A DNA stretch of 26,045 bases from Planctomycetota bacterium (lineage in GTDB: Bacteria > Planctomycetota > UBA1135 > UBA2386), in the NCBI GenBank assembly GCA_016793305.1, contig JAEUHU010000069.1:1-26045 (forward strand), written 5' to 3'. This document shows, piece by piece, positions 1 to 7,647 of the stretch. Under the pieces are notes generated by a model. It did not search any database and was not told the origin of the DNA. It was given only the letters and a program-made list of their open reading frames with translations. Position numbers and translations under genes: made by a program. How positions within the stretch are numbered: position 1 is the stretch's first letter; each line of letters opens with the position of its first letter.

Positions 1-1
1 C

Positions 2-712
2 CACGACCCGGCGCTGCACAACTTCGACCACCACCACTTCCCGCGCGAGCACCCGCCGACCTGTGCGCTGAGCCTCGTGCTGCAAGCACTCGGCCTCTAC
101 GACGACGCGCGCACGTTCTGCGACTGGCTCGAGCCGGCCGAATGGTTCGATTCCCGTGGGCCCAAGCGCACCGCCGAGTGGCTCGGCGTCCCGCGACGGG
201 CGATCACGCAGCTGAACTCGCCGATCGACGGCACGCTGCTGCGCCGCTTCGCGGCCCGAGCGGTCCATCGCCCCGGCGAGACCGCCTACGACTACCTGTG
301 CCTCGTCGGCCAGGACCTGCTCGACCACCTGCGCACGGTGCGAGCCCAGCTCGCCTTCGTCGGCCAGCACGGCGAACGCTGGTCGGTGCCGGCGGGGAGC
401 ACGACGATCGAGGCGGTGTTCCTGCCGCGCAGCGAAGGTTCGCTCGACGAGCCGTCGGCCGGCCTCGCCAACTACATCCGCAAGCAGGGCCTCGACTGCG
501 TGGTCGGCGCCATGGTCTACCCCGATCGCCGCGGCCCCGGCTACGGCCTGCAGCGCTACGAGGACGATCCGCGCCTCGACTTCACGCGGGTGCAGCACGA
601 GCCCGACGTGCGCTTCGTGCACGCGAGCGGCTTCGTCTGCAAGACGTCGGCGACCGATCCGGAGCGGCTGCGCGAACTGCTCGCGCGGGCCGTCGTCGGT
701 GCGGGCGGCTGA
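2..712 (+). CDS. MYG1-like DHH-superfamily hydrolase, 5' end outside window
   Basis: The reading frame is open from the first bases of the window, so the N-terminus lies upstream; 236 residues are visible, ending at a TGA. Near the visible start is HNFDHHHF, which fits the 'YDHHQ' metal-binding element of the MYG1/UPF0160 family (DHH phosphoesterase-like). Near the end is FVHASGF, which matches the conserved C-terminal FVHASGFIGG-type segment of MYG1. The family is known for metal-dependent phosphoesterase or 3'-5' RNA exonuclease activity; the activity here is inferred. The usual 'GTHNGxFHxDE' N-terminal motif cannot be checked because it falls outside the window. It converges on the small minus-strand gene after it, with about 70 bases between. 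Family assignment is moderately sure. Confidence 0.6.
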   Translation, partial: HDPALHNFDHHHFPREHPPTCALSLVLQALGLYDDARTFCDWLEPAEWFDSRGPKRTAEWLGVPRRAITQLNSPIDGTLLRRFAARAVHRPGETAYDYLCLVGQDLLDHLRTVRAQLAFVGQHGERWSVPAGSTTIEAVFLPRSEGSLDEPSAGLANYIRKQGLDCVVGAMVYPDRRGPGYGLQRYEDDPRLDFTRVQHEPDVRFVHASGFVCKTSATDPERLRELLARAVVGAGG

Positions 713-783
713 CGCGAAGGCGCGACGCCGAGCGGGAAACCACGCCAGCGCCGCGAACGGGTCGTCGGGTGCCTCGAACGAGG

Positions 784-1119
784 CTACGACACGCGCACGT
801 CGGCCTGCTTGACGAAGTGCGTCTTGCCGGTCGACGTGGTCAGTCGCTGCGCTTCCTCCCGCGCTTCCTTCTCCTGCGGGTAGGGGAACTGCTGCACCTC
901 GCGGCCCGCGGCGTCGCAGACGGCCCAGACGATGCGCACGCGCGGCGCCGGGCTCGCGTCCTTCTTGCCGGACTTGCCGCCGGACTTGCCACTCGACTTG
1001 CGCGCGGCCTTCGGCTCCTGCGCCTTCTTGGCCTTGGCCTCCGCCTTCTCCTTGGCGGCGGCGTCCGCTTCGGCGCGAAGCTGTTCGATGCGATCACGAT
1101 TCGACATGCGGCCGGCCAT
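784..1119 (-). CDS. Small Lys/Ala-rich hypothetical protein
   Basis: A 111-residue protein that I do not recognise. The first half (about residues 10-55) is very rich in Ala, Lys and Glu and looks like a charged helix followed by a Ser/Gly/Lys-rich linker. The second half (about 58-111) looks like a compact alpha/beta domain beginning RVRIVWAVCDAAG and ending HFVKQADVRVS. There is no signal peptide or membrane segment. ATG at 1119 is used as the start; an internal ATG four codons later (MSNRDR) is an equally good start. The stop is TAG, which matters for reading the interrupted mod gene. The split into a basic tail and a small folded domain could fit nucleic-acid or ribosome association, but that is a guess. 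Confidence 0.65.
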   Translation of the reverse strand: MAGRMSNRDRIEQLRAEADAAAKEKAEAKAKKAQEPKAARKSSGKSGGKSGKKDASPAPRVRIVWAVCDAAGREVQQFPYPQEKEAREEAQRLTTSTGKTHFVKQADVRVS

Positions 1120-1240
1120 GCCCCGACTCTAGGGCGCACGGGCCGATCTCCGGCATGCCAAAGGACATTCCCGGCGCCCGCGAGGCTCGTTCGGTTCGCG
1201 GCGTTGCGTCGTGGCGTGGCGCGTCGTGCCTGGCGACCTT

Positions 1241-2542
1241 TCAGCCGGCGTCGCGCTGCCGGCGCGCCGCGTGGGCGGCGAGCTCCGGATCGACCAGCGG
1301 ACTGCGGGCCAGCTGGTCGAGGCGAACGGCGGCCAGCGGATCGAGCCGAAACCGGCTCTGGCAGGCGGCGTCGCTCGCTTCGTCCTCGCTGTCCCACAGC
1401 GCATGCTGCAGCACTTCGCGCGCCAGCGGATGCGCCGGGAAGCGGGCGAGGCCGCGCACCGCCCGGTGTCGCGCCTGGCTGCTCGAACTCGCCTCGGTCA
1501 CCGCGACGAGCAGCGGCACCGACGCCGGGTCGCCGAGGCGCGACAAGGCGTCGAGCTCCTCGCCGATCGCCGGGGCGGGGCCGAAGGCGTGGGCGGCGAC
1601 GAACGCTTCGAGCCGCGCGCGGTCGGCGGCGGTCGCGTGCAGTTCGAACAGCGAGCCGGCGACCTGGGTGAAGTAGCCGCCGCGCAGGTGCCAGTCGCGG
1701 GCGATCGGCAGGGCCATCGGGCCCGGCAGGTGGCGCGCGTAGTCGGCGAGGCAGTCGCGCCGCATGCGCAGGTCGGCCGGCAGCCGGCGCTCCGGATCGA
1801 CGAACACGTCGTCGCGGCCGAACAGGTCCTCGGCGAGCGGCAGCAGGCGGTCGTCGGCGAGCAGGCCGAGCGCCCGGCAGGCGAGTCGGACCCGGCCGAG
1901 CACGAAGTCCTCGCTCGCGACCTTCGCGAGCTGGGCGCGCGTCGCCTCGTCGCCGCGGGCGCAGAGCTCGCCGAGCAGGCGGTCGCGGCGCACCGACTCG
2001 GGGCCGCGCGCCAGTTCGAGGACCTGTTCGACCGACAGCGCGCCGAGCGGGGTCGGTTCGGCCGGGCGGCGCTGGCTCTGCGCCGAGTCGGCGTGCTGCA
2101 GGTCGAACTGGAGCCACAGCGCGCGCGCCCGCACCGGCAGGTCGACCGCGCGGGCCCAGCGCTCGCCCCACAGGCACGAAGTGATGCCGGCGACGATGGG
2201 CTCGGCGGTGTTCTCGTCGGCGAGCAGGTCGCGGGTCGCTGGATGGCCGAGCACGAAGGCCGCCGCCAGCGCGTCGTGCGCGAGCACGCCGACCGGAGCG
2301 TCCTGGAGCGGGCCGAGCAGGGGTGCGAGCGGCAGGTCGAGCAGGACGATCAGTTCGCCGTAGTAGCGGGCGCGGTTCTCGACCCGCCGATCGTGGCGGG
2401 GATCGACGAGCAGGCACTGCAGCAGGTCCTCGTGGGCGGCGGCCCCCGCGGCCGTGGCGGCGAGGTGGCCGGCGCCGTGGCCGCGCTGCAACTGGCCGAG
2501 TCGGGTGGTCGGCGGTGCGATCGCAGGCGGAGGGGCGTTCAA
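1241..2542 (-). CDS. HEAT-repeat-like helical protein
   Basis: A 433-residue protein built almost entirely of Leu/Ala/Arg-rich amphipathic helices in pairs, for example stretches around GDEATRAQLAKVA, GDPASVPLLVAVTE and HRAVRGLARFPAHPLA. This pattern is typical of HEAT/armadillo-like scaffolds, which bind other proteins. No catalytic motif, signal peptide or membrane segment is seen. The start is uncertain: the frame stays open far upstream across the divergent YdeI gene, and no ATG occurs before mid-protein. TTG at 2542, just left of the divergent gene's start, is the start most consistent with the layout, though no strong ribosome-binding site precedes it. It follows the 111-residue gene's strand but has a 121-base gap to it. 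Function unknown. Confidence 0.6.
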   Translation of the reverse strand: MNAPPPAIAPPTTRLGQLQRGHGAGHLAATAAGAAAHEDLLQCLLVDPRHDRRVENRARYYGELIVLLDLPLAPLLGPLQDAPVGVLAHDALAAAFVLGHPATRDLLADENTAEPIVAGITSCLWGERWARAVDLPVRARALWLQFDLQHADSAQSQRRPAEPTPLGALSVEQVLELARGPESVRRDRLLGELCARGDEATRAQLAKVASEDFVLGRVRLACRALGLLADDRLLPLAEDLFGRDDVFVDPERRLPADLRMRRDCLADYARHLPGPMALPIARDWHLRGGYFTQVAGSLFELHATAADRARLEAFVAAHAFGPAPAIGEELDALSRLGDPASVPLLVAVTEASSSSQARHRAVRGLARFPAHPLAREVLQHALWDSEDEASDAACQSRFRLDPLAAVRLDQLARSPLVDPELAAHAARRQRDAG

Positions 2543-2626
2543 GGCGCGCAGCGTAGGCCCGGCAGCGGGTGGGTCCAGCCGGAGCGGGTTGCAGGCCGGC
2601 GGGCGAGCGAGCACGCTGGTCCTCCC

Positions 2627-3223
2627 ATGGTGACCAAGGACCCGCGTTTCGACGCCTACTGCGAGAATGCTCCCGCGTTCGCCCGGCCGATCCTTCGCGA
2701 GCTGCGGCGCCGCATGCACGCGGCCTGTCCGGAGGTGGTCGAGACGATCAAGTGGCGCAACCTGTCGTTCGAGTACCACGGGCTGCTCGCGGGCATGGCG
2801 GCGTTCAAGGCCCACCTCGCGTTCGGCTTCTGGAAGGACGAGTTGCTGCGGCAGGAGCAGGCGCTGGCGCCGACGCTCGAGAAGGTCGGCCGGGTCAGCG
2901 AACTCGCCGGGCTGCCGTCGGCCGCTGCGTTCCGGAAGGCGGTGCAGCGGGCGATGGCCCTCAATCGGGACGGGGTGAAGGTCGTGCGCAAGAAGCCGGC
3001 GGAGCGGCCGGCGATCTCGATGCACCCGGCGTTCGCCCGAGCACTCGCCGCGGCGGCGGCGGCGCGGGCGACCTTCCACGCGTTCTCGCCCGGCAAGCAG
3101 CGCGAGTATCTCGAGTGGATCGCCGAAGCGAAGCAGGAGGCGACGCGCGACAAGCGCATCGAGCAGGCGGTGGAGTGGCTCGCCGAAGGCAAGAGCCGGC
3201 ACTGGAAGTACCAGCGCTGCTGA
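2627..3223 (+). CDS. YdeI/OmpD-associated family protein (DUF1801)
   Basis: A 198-residue protein starting at ATG 2627 (MVTKDPRFDAYCENA). The N-terminal half fits DUF1801: an early helix with PILRELRRRMHAACP, then ETIKWRNLSFEYHG and a FKAHLAFGFWK strand pair. The C-terminal half fits the YdeI/OmdA helical region: HAFSPGKQREYLEWIAEA followed by KRIEQAVEWLAEGKSRHW. Length and order match the family. The biological role of the family is poorly defined (reported links to peptide or bacteriocin tolerance in enterobacteria), so none is asserted here. It diverges from the HEAT-like gene and converges on the large secreted-protein gene, with two GC-rich hairpins in the gap. Confidence 0.85.
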   Translation: MVTKDPRFDAYCENAPAFARPILRELRRRMHAACPEVVETIKWRNLSFEYHGLLAGMAAFKAHLAFGFWKDELLRQEQALAPTLEKVGRVSELAGLPSAAAFRKAVQRAMALNRDGVKVVRKKPAERPAISMHPAFARALAAAAAARATFHAFSPGKQREYLEWIAEAKQEATRDKRIEQAVEWLAEGKSRHWKYQRC

Positions 3224-3227
3224 GCGA

Positions 3228-3244
3228 GCCGCGGACACCGCGGC
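3228..3244. terminator. GC hairpin just after the YdeI-family stop
   Basis: A perfect 7-bp stem (GCCGCGG / CCGCGGC) with loop ACA begins four bases after the stop codon of the plus-strand gene. There is no T-tract, so an intrinsic-terminator role is tentative. Confidence 0.35.
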
Positions 3245-3321
3245 CGCTGTCCGGACAAGGCGGCGGAGCTCCTGCGCTGCGGGCCCAGCACCTCGGCGCC
3301 AGACCCGCAGGGGGCTCGAAA

Positions 3322-3342
3322 CGGCGGGGCAGAGCCCCGCCG
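3322..3342. terminator. Strong GC hairpin between convergent genes
   Basis: A perfect 9-bp stem (CGGCGGGGC / GCCCCGCCG) with loop AGA, lying between the convergent YdeI-family gene and the secreted-protein gene. It reads the same from either side and could act as a bidirectional transcription barrier. It lacks a T-run on both strands. Confidence 0.45.
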
Positions 3343-3347
3343 GCAGC

Positions 3348-5576
3348 TCACAGGCCGAGCGACAGCACGACCGCGTTGCTCACCACGACCCCGTACGCGT
3401 TCAGCGGCGGGTTGTAGGAGAGGCCCTGGATCACGACCTTCTGGCCGGCCAGCGACAGCGTGTTCGGGATGTTCAGCGGGACCGAGAGGCTGCTACCGGA
3501 GACCGGCAGCAGGACGATCACCGGGTCGAACACGTGCGAGAAGCAGCCGGGCATGCCTGCACCCGACAGATCGTCCGGCGGCGTCTGCTGCTGCAGGCCG
3601 AGGCCCATGCCGTTCATCAACGTGCCGCCGGGCACACCGGTCAGGTCGAGGTCGACCGAGGTGCCGAGGACCGGCTGGTCCTGGGTGTTGAGCTGCAGGC
3701 CGTCGAACGGGTTCGGGCACAGCTCCTTCGCGACCAGGGTCGAGACGTCGGTCTGGCCAGGGTCGGCGAGGCCCGCGGCGGGGCGCCAGGCGGTCATGTG
3801 CGCGTAGTTCGAGGTCGTCACCGCCGACCAGACGTAGTGAACGGTGCCGTTCGGATAGAACTGCGCCTGGAACGTGTGGGTGCCCGCACCGCTCAGCAGC
3901 GGCACGTTGTTCCACGTGACGATCACGCGCGACGAGTTCGAGTCGACGTAGACGTTGTTGGCGCTGTTCAGGGTCGGGTTCATGAACGACCACAGCACGG
4001 CCCAGCGCGGTTGCCCGGTCATCAGGGCGCTCACGCTCGGCAGCAGTTGGATCGGGTTCGCGCCACCGGGCGAGATGTAGCCGCTGCTCACCACCTGCAG
4101 GCTCGTGGTCGAGCCGCCCGGGTAGGGCAGCGTGAACGGCAGCGCGATGCTGGTCTGGCTGCTGAGGCCGAAGTTGAGGTTGGTGCCGGCGGCGGGCACG
4201 AACGCGACCGGCGCGCTGCTGACGGAGTAGCCACCGTTGGCCAGCGTCATGGTCAGCGACTTGCCGGACAGGTCGATCGGCCGCGCGGCGCTGAACAGCT
4301 CGTACATCGTGCCCGAGCAGGTGCCGCACGAAGTGCCGACCAGTTGCTTCGAGGCGAACGGTACGCCGCTCGGCACCTGGGTCGACACCGAGACGCTCGG
4401 GGCGCCGGTGCCGGGGCGGGCCTGGTCGATCGTGACCGAGCCGGCGCCGGGGGCGATCGAGCAGTCGAACCACACGTTGTAGATCGTGTTCCAGTCGATC
4501 GAGTTCGTGCCGTTCAGCGTCACCGTCAGTTCGTTGGCGCCGACCGTGAACGACCAGTTGTTGCCGGCGTCGAGGTCGAGGTCGCGGAAGCCGACGTTCT
4601 GGACGACGGCGCCTGCCGCCAGCGGGATGTGGATCGTGCCGCCGCCGCGGTGGTTGTCGACGTTGTGGATCGCGTACTCGTAGTGGTACATGCCACTGGT
4701 CGGGCCGGTGACCTTGGCGCCGAGGACGAAGTGCCCGTCGTCGCTGCCGTTGTCGGCCGTGCCGACCATGGCGCCCTGCCAGCGGGTCAGCACCGAGCCG
4801 GTGACCGAGGCTCCGGCCGAGCCGGTGTTGAAGCTGGAGCCGCTCTGGGTGATGGTCAGCTGGCGGTTCGAGATGTTGTTGCCGCGGTTGGTGCCGGGCT
4901 CACCCTGCACGACCGCCTGCACCTGACCGTAGTAGGTGGCGCCGGCGATGATCTCGTTCTCGCGCACGGTGATGCGGTTCTTCACCACGTCGAACGCCGA
5001 GATCTGCGAGAACGACAGCGACTTGACGGAGTCGGTCGCGGCGGATCCGGTGGCGGCTGGATCGCCCTTGTCGAAGTAGCTGCCGACGAGGCTCCACGTG
5101 CCGAGCCACGGGTTCAGCTCCTCGCTCGGGCCGAGGTTCATCTGGTTCTCGTTGATGCCGCTGCCGTAGGTGTCCGAGCAGCCGACGAAGAAGAACGAGC
5201 CGCCGCCGCTGTTGCACGGCAGGCACGGACCGGTCTGGAAGTTGTACGCCGTCGGCGAGTACTTGCAGAAGCTGCGGCCGGAGATCTGCACCATGCGACC
5301 GGCGCTCTCGCGGACCAGCAGGAACGCGATGCGCGGGTACTGGTCGACCATGACGCCGCCGGACTGCGAGGTCCACGGCAGGTTCACGGTGCCGGTGTTG
5401 CACCACGAGTGGCCCATCATGAAGCCAGCTTCCCCGTTCGGGAACGCGGCGCCGCGGCGGCCGGTGTACGAGAGATCCGTCAGGTCGTACATCAGGATGT
5501 CGAGACCGGGGACGGCGTTCGACTGGGCGATGACCGGCGCGACCAGCAGCGCCAGCGTGAGCGATCGATGCAGCAT
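3348..5576 (-). CDS. Large secreted Cys-containing protein with planctomycete-type C-terminal beta domain
   Basis: A 742-residue protein. ATG 5576 is chosen because AGAGGA lies just upstream and it opens a clean signal peptide (MLHRSLTLALLVAPVIAQ, cut near residue 18-21). Residues 40-150 hold paired cysteines and a 'CLPCNSGGGSFFFVGCSDTYG' region (quoted in two parts: CLPCNSGGG and GVGCSD-like VGCSDTYG). I know this signature from uncharacterised secreted proteins of Planctomycetota and other marine bacteria. The middle is a Gly/Ser/Thr-rich beta-structured region. Residues 635-742, starting PVLG and ending with a GVVVSNAVVLSLGL strand, resemble the end of the FG-GAP protein at 21279-23792. 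It is exported and probably lies on the cell surface or in the periplasm. No catalytic site recognised. It is divergent from the membrane protein gene. Confidence 0.85.
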   Translation of the reverse strand: MLHRSLTLALLVAPVIAQSNAVPGLDILMYDLTDLSYTGRRGAAFPNGEAGFMMGHSWCNTGTVNLPWTSQSGGVMVDQYPRIAFLLVRESAGRMVQISGRSFCKYSPTAYNFQTGPCLPCNSGGGSFFFVGCSDTYGSGINENQMNLGPSEELNPWLGTWSLVGSYFDKGDPAATGSAATDSVKSLSFSQISAFDVVKNRITVRENEIIAGATYYGQVQAVVQGEPGTNRGNNISNRQLTITQSGSSFNTGSAGASVTGSVLTRWQGAMVGTADNGSDDGHFVLGAKVTGPTSGMYHYEYAIHNVDNHRGGGTIHIPLAAGAVVQNVGFRDLDLDAGNNWSFTVGANELTVTLNGTNSIDWNTIYNVWFDCSIAPGAGSVTIDQARPGTGAPSVSVSTQVPSGVPFASKQLVGTSCGTCSGTMYELFSAARPIDLSGKSLTMTLANGGYSVSSAPVAFVPAAGTNLNFGLSSQTSIALPFTLPYPGGSTTSLQVVSSGYISPGGANPIQLLPSVSALMTGQPRWAVLWSFMNPTLNSANNVYVDSNSSRVIVTWNNVPLLSGAGTHTFQAQFYPNGTVHYVWSAVTTSNYAHMTAWRPAAGLADPGQTDVSTLVAKELCPNPFDGLQLNTQDQPVLGTSVDLDLTGVPGGTLMNGMGLGLQQQTPPDDLSGAGMPGCFSHVFDPVIVLLPVSGSSLSVPLNIPNTLSLAGQKVVIQGLSYNPPLNAYGVVVSNAVVLSLGL

Positions 5577-5726
5577 GGGTCCTCTTGGAAGGAGGGGATG
5601 GGAGAGGGGTTGCGAACCGCGGCCGGGTTCCGGGTCCCGGCGCAGGAGGTTGGGGAATCTGCCGGACTTCGGCCCATTGGGGAAGCCCCCCCGGACGAGA
5701 ATGTGACGATGGCAACGGGGAAGTTC

Positions 5727-5738
5727 GCCTGCGCAGGC
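5727..5738. promoter_or_regulatory. 12-bp perfect palindrome in a divergent intergenic region
   Basis: GCCTGCGCAGGC is a perfect dyad in the 232-base gap between the divergent secreted-protein gene (start 5576) and the membrane-protein gene (start 5809). It could be an operator for either gene. GC-rich genomes produce such palindromes by chance, so confidence is low. Confidence 0.2.
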
Positions 5739-5808
5739 TGGTTGCCGACGCCAGGGTGGGGCATGCTGCGGCGGCTCGGTCCTCCTCTCGTCCGCCGTCT
5801 CTTCGGTC

Positions 5809-7143
5809 ATGGCCCACGCCCCAGGTGCCCAATCGAAGCCGTCCGGCCGCCGCGTGTTCACGCTGGCGGTGCTGTTGTTCGTCGCGGTGGTGGTGGGGTT
5901 GTGGGGCAGTGCCAGCCTCGACCAGGTCGCCCGGCTCGGCGTGCCGACGATGCAGCCGACCTTCGTCGACGCCTACGCGATCAGCGGCGCGTCCGTGTCG
6001 CTGGCGCAGGGCGCCGACCCGCTGGTGCACAACCCGGGCGACGTCCGGCAGCGGCCGATGAACTACCCGAGGCCGTGGCTGCTGCTGGCGCACGCGGGGT
6101 TGGCACCCGAGCACACCCCTTGGCTGGTGGGGGCGTTCCTGTCGGTGTTCGGGCTCGGTCTGTGGGCGCTGCGCACGCTCGTGACGTCGCGACCGGCCGG
6201 GGCGCTGCTGGCGATCGGCCTGTTCTCGCCGGTGGTCTGGCTCGCCGTCGAACGCGGCAACAACGAGTTGCTCGTGTTCGGGCTCGTGGCGTGGTCGGCG
6301 GGAGCGGTGGCGCGCCGCCCCGGCTTGGCGTCGTGCGGGGTGTTCGCGGCGACGCTGGCGAAGTTGTTCCCGGTGTTCGCGCTGGTCGGGCTGCTGCTCG
6401 GCGGACCGCGAGCGCGCCGCAGCGCCTGGCTCGCGCTCGCGGCGATCGGCGGGTGGCTCGTGATCACGTTCGCCGATCTCGGCCGGATCCGCGCCGGCAC
6501 GTTCCACTGGAACCGGATCGGCTATGGCATCGACCAGGCGGCGACGACGCTGGCGAAGAACGGCCTGTCGCTGCCGCTGCTGCTGGCAACGGCGATCGGG
6601 GCGGCGGTGGTGGTGTTGCTCGTCGGCGGCTGGCTGCGCACGCGGGTGCGGCTTTCGTCCCCGGGCGAACGGACCGAGCCTGCATCGGTCGGGGTCGTGC
6701 CGTTCGCGATGGGGGCGGCGATCTACGTGGGCTCGTTCTGCACCGGCAGCAGCTTCGACTATCGCCTGCTGTTCCTGCTGCTGACCGTGCCGCAGTTGGT
6801 CGTGTGGAGCGGCTCGCTGCGTGGCCGCTGGCGCTTCGTCGCGCGTGCTGCGCTCGGGCTGGTGCTGGCGATGCTGTGGAGCCTGACCTGGCAGATGGGG
6901 CTGAAGTCGGCGTTCGGTCCGCGCGGCGAAGCACTCGGGCTGCTGCTCGACGAAGCGCTCAGCTGGCTGCTGTTCGCCGGCTTGTCGGGTGCCTTGTGGT
7001 TGCTGGTGCCGGACGCGTTCGTGCCGCAGCGCTGGCGCGGCCGGCCGTTGCTCGACGGACGGGGCGACGTGCTGCCGCTGCCTGTGCCGGTCGGTGTGGG
7101 GGTCGAGCCAGCGCGGCCGGCGCGTTCGAGCGAGGTCGGCTGA
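5809..7143 (+). CDS. Multi-pass membrane protein, GT87/DUF2029-like glycosyltransferase candidate
   Basis: A 444-residue integral membrane protein with around ten hydrophobic segments, the first at about residues 17-34. The layout suits GT-C-fold lipid-linked sugar transferases: an early extracytoplasmic loop with an acidic residue ([11 protein letters not shown]), then [10 protein letters not shown], a [15 protein letters not shown] helix similar to the 'RGQxNxLL' element of DUF2029/GT87, then [17 protein letters not shown], which matches the family's 'KxxPxxxLxxLL' element. By family it would move a sugar (often mannose) from a polyprenyl-phosphate donor outside the cytoplasmic membrane; the acceptor is unknown. 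The last 45 residues are soluble. The stop lies four bases before the GIY-YIG gene, so the two are probably cotranscribed. ATG 5809 lacks a clear ribosome-binding site. Confidence 0.7.
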   Translation: MAHAPGAQSKPSGRRVFTLAVLLFVAVVVGLWGSASLDQVARLGVPTMQPTFVDAYAISGASVSLAQGADPLVHNPGDVRQRPMNYPRPWLLLAHAGLAPEHTPWLVGAFLSVFGLGLWALRTLVTSRPAGALLAIGLFSPVVWLAVERGNNELLVFGLVAWSAGAVARRPGLASCGVFAATLAKLFPVFALVGLLLGGPRARRSAWLALAAIGGWLVITFADLGRIRAGTFHWNRIGYGIDQAATTLAKNGLSLPLLLATAIGAAVVVLLVGGWLRTRVRLSSPGERTEPASVGVVPFAMGAAIYVGSFCTGSSFDYRLLFLLLTVPQLVVWSGSLRGRWRFVARAALGLVLAMLWSLTWQMGLKSAFGPRGEALGLLLDEALSWLLFAGLSGALWLLVPDAFVPQRWRGRPLLDGRGDVLPLPVPVGVGVEPARPARSSEVG

Positions 7144-7147
7144 GGTC

Positions 7148-7483
7148 GTGGCGCGGGCCCCGGGCTGGTTCCTCTATCTGGTGCGCACCAAGGACGGCGC
7201 GCTCTACACCGGCATCACCGTCGACGTCGAACGCCGCCTGGTCCAGCACGCAGCAGGCACCGGCGCCAAGGCCCTGCGCGGCCGAGGCCCGCTACAGCTC
7301 GCGTTCGCACGGCGCGTAGGTGCGATGGCGGCAGCGCTGCGGCTCGAGCGGCGTGTGAAGCAGCTCGACAAGGCGGGCAAGGAACAGCTGGTCGCGCGCG
7401 GCCTGCCGCGCGGCTGGCTGGCCGCGGCGCGCGGAGCCACTATGAAGCGCCCGCAGCAGGGTTCGGAGGCTAGCGGCCCGTAG
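7148..7483 (+). CDS. GIY-YIG nuclease-superfamily protein (UPF0213 type)
   Basis: A 111-residue protein read from GTG 7148, four bases after the upstream stop. It shows the whole small GIY-YIG core: [17 protein letters not shown] (the two strands carrying the GIY and YIG elements), [13 protein letters not shown] (the helix with the conserved Arg and His), then a '[19 protein letters not shown]' helix typical of UPF0213 (YhbQ-like) proteins. Family members are stand-alone GIY-YIG domains with weak nuclease activity or unknown roles in DNA repair. The tail after residue 85 ([13 protein letters not shown] onward) is extra, and a similar stretch of DNA appears at 17119-17150. It is the last plus-strand gene before the defence operon and converges on it. 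Confidence 0.88.
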   Translation: MARAPGWFLYLVRTKDGALYTGITVDVERRLVQHAAGTGAKALRGRGPLQLAFARRVGAMAAALRLERRVKQLDKAGKEQLVARGLPRGWLAAARGATMKRPQQGSEASGP

Positions 7484-7512
7484 CCGGTGTTTGGCGGCGG
7501 CTGATGCGCGAG

Positions 7513-7532
7513 CCCAGCGAGCGCCCGCTGGG
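7513..7532. terminator. Hairpin between GIY-YIG and Res genes
   Basis: A 7-bp perfect stem (CCCAGCG / CGCTGGG) with a 6-base loop, extendable by GAGC/GCTC with one bulged base. It lies between the convergent stops at 7483 and 7648. There is no T-tract; tentative. Confidence 0.35.
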
Positions 7533-7647
7533 TGCTCCCATGCGCCACCCTTGCCTGTTCCCGTTGACGTGCCGACTTGCCGCTGGCCATGAATCGACTG
7601 CCCCGTCTCGAGGTTGCCTCATTGTGGCTCGCTCGAAGCCTCGTGGG

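Noticed and set aside
3534..7319. Very long open frame on the plus strand (over 1200 codons) across the secreted-protein and membrane-protein genes
   Set aside because: Composition is Arg/Ala/Val/Gly-rich without domains, and it is antisense or out of frame to two genes with signal peptides, membrane segments and ribosome sites. Long shadows are expected in very GC-rich DNA.
7484..7647. tRNA-type attachment site at the left end of the defence operon
   Set aside because: The stretch folds only into a simple terminator-like hairpin and does not form a cloverleaf; it has no exact repeat at the right end.
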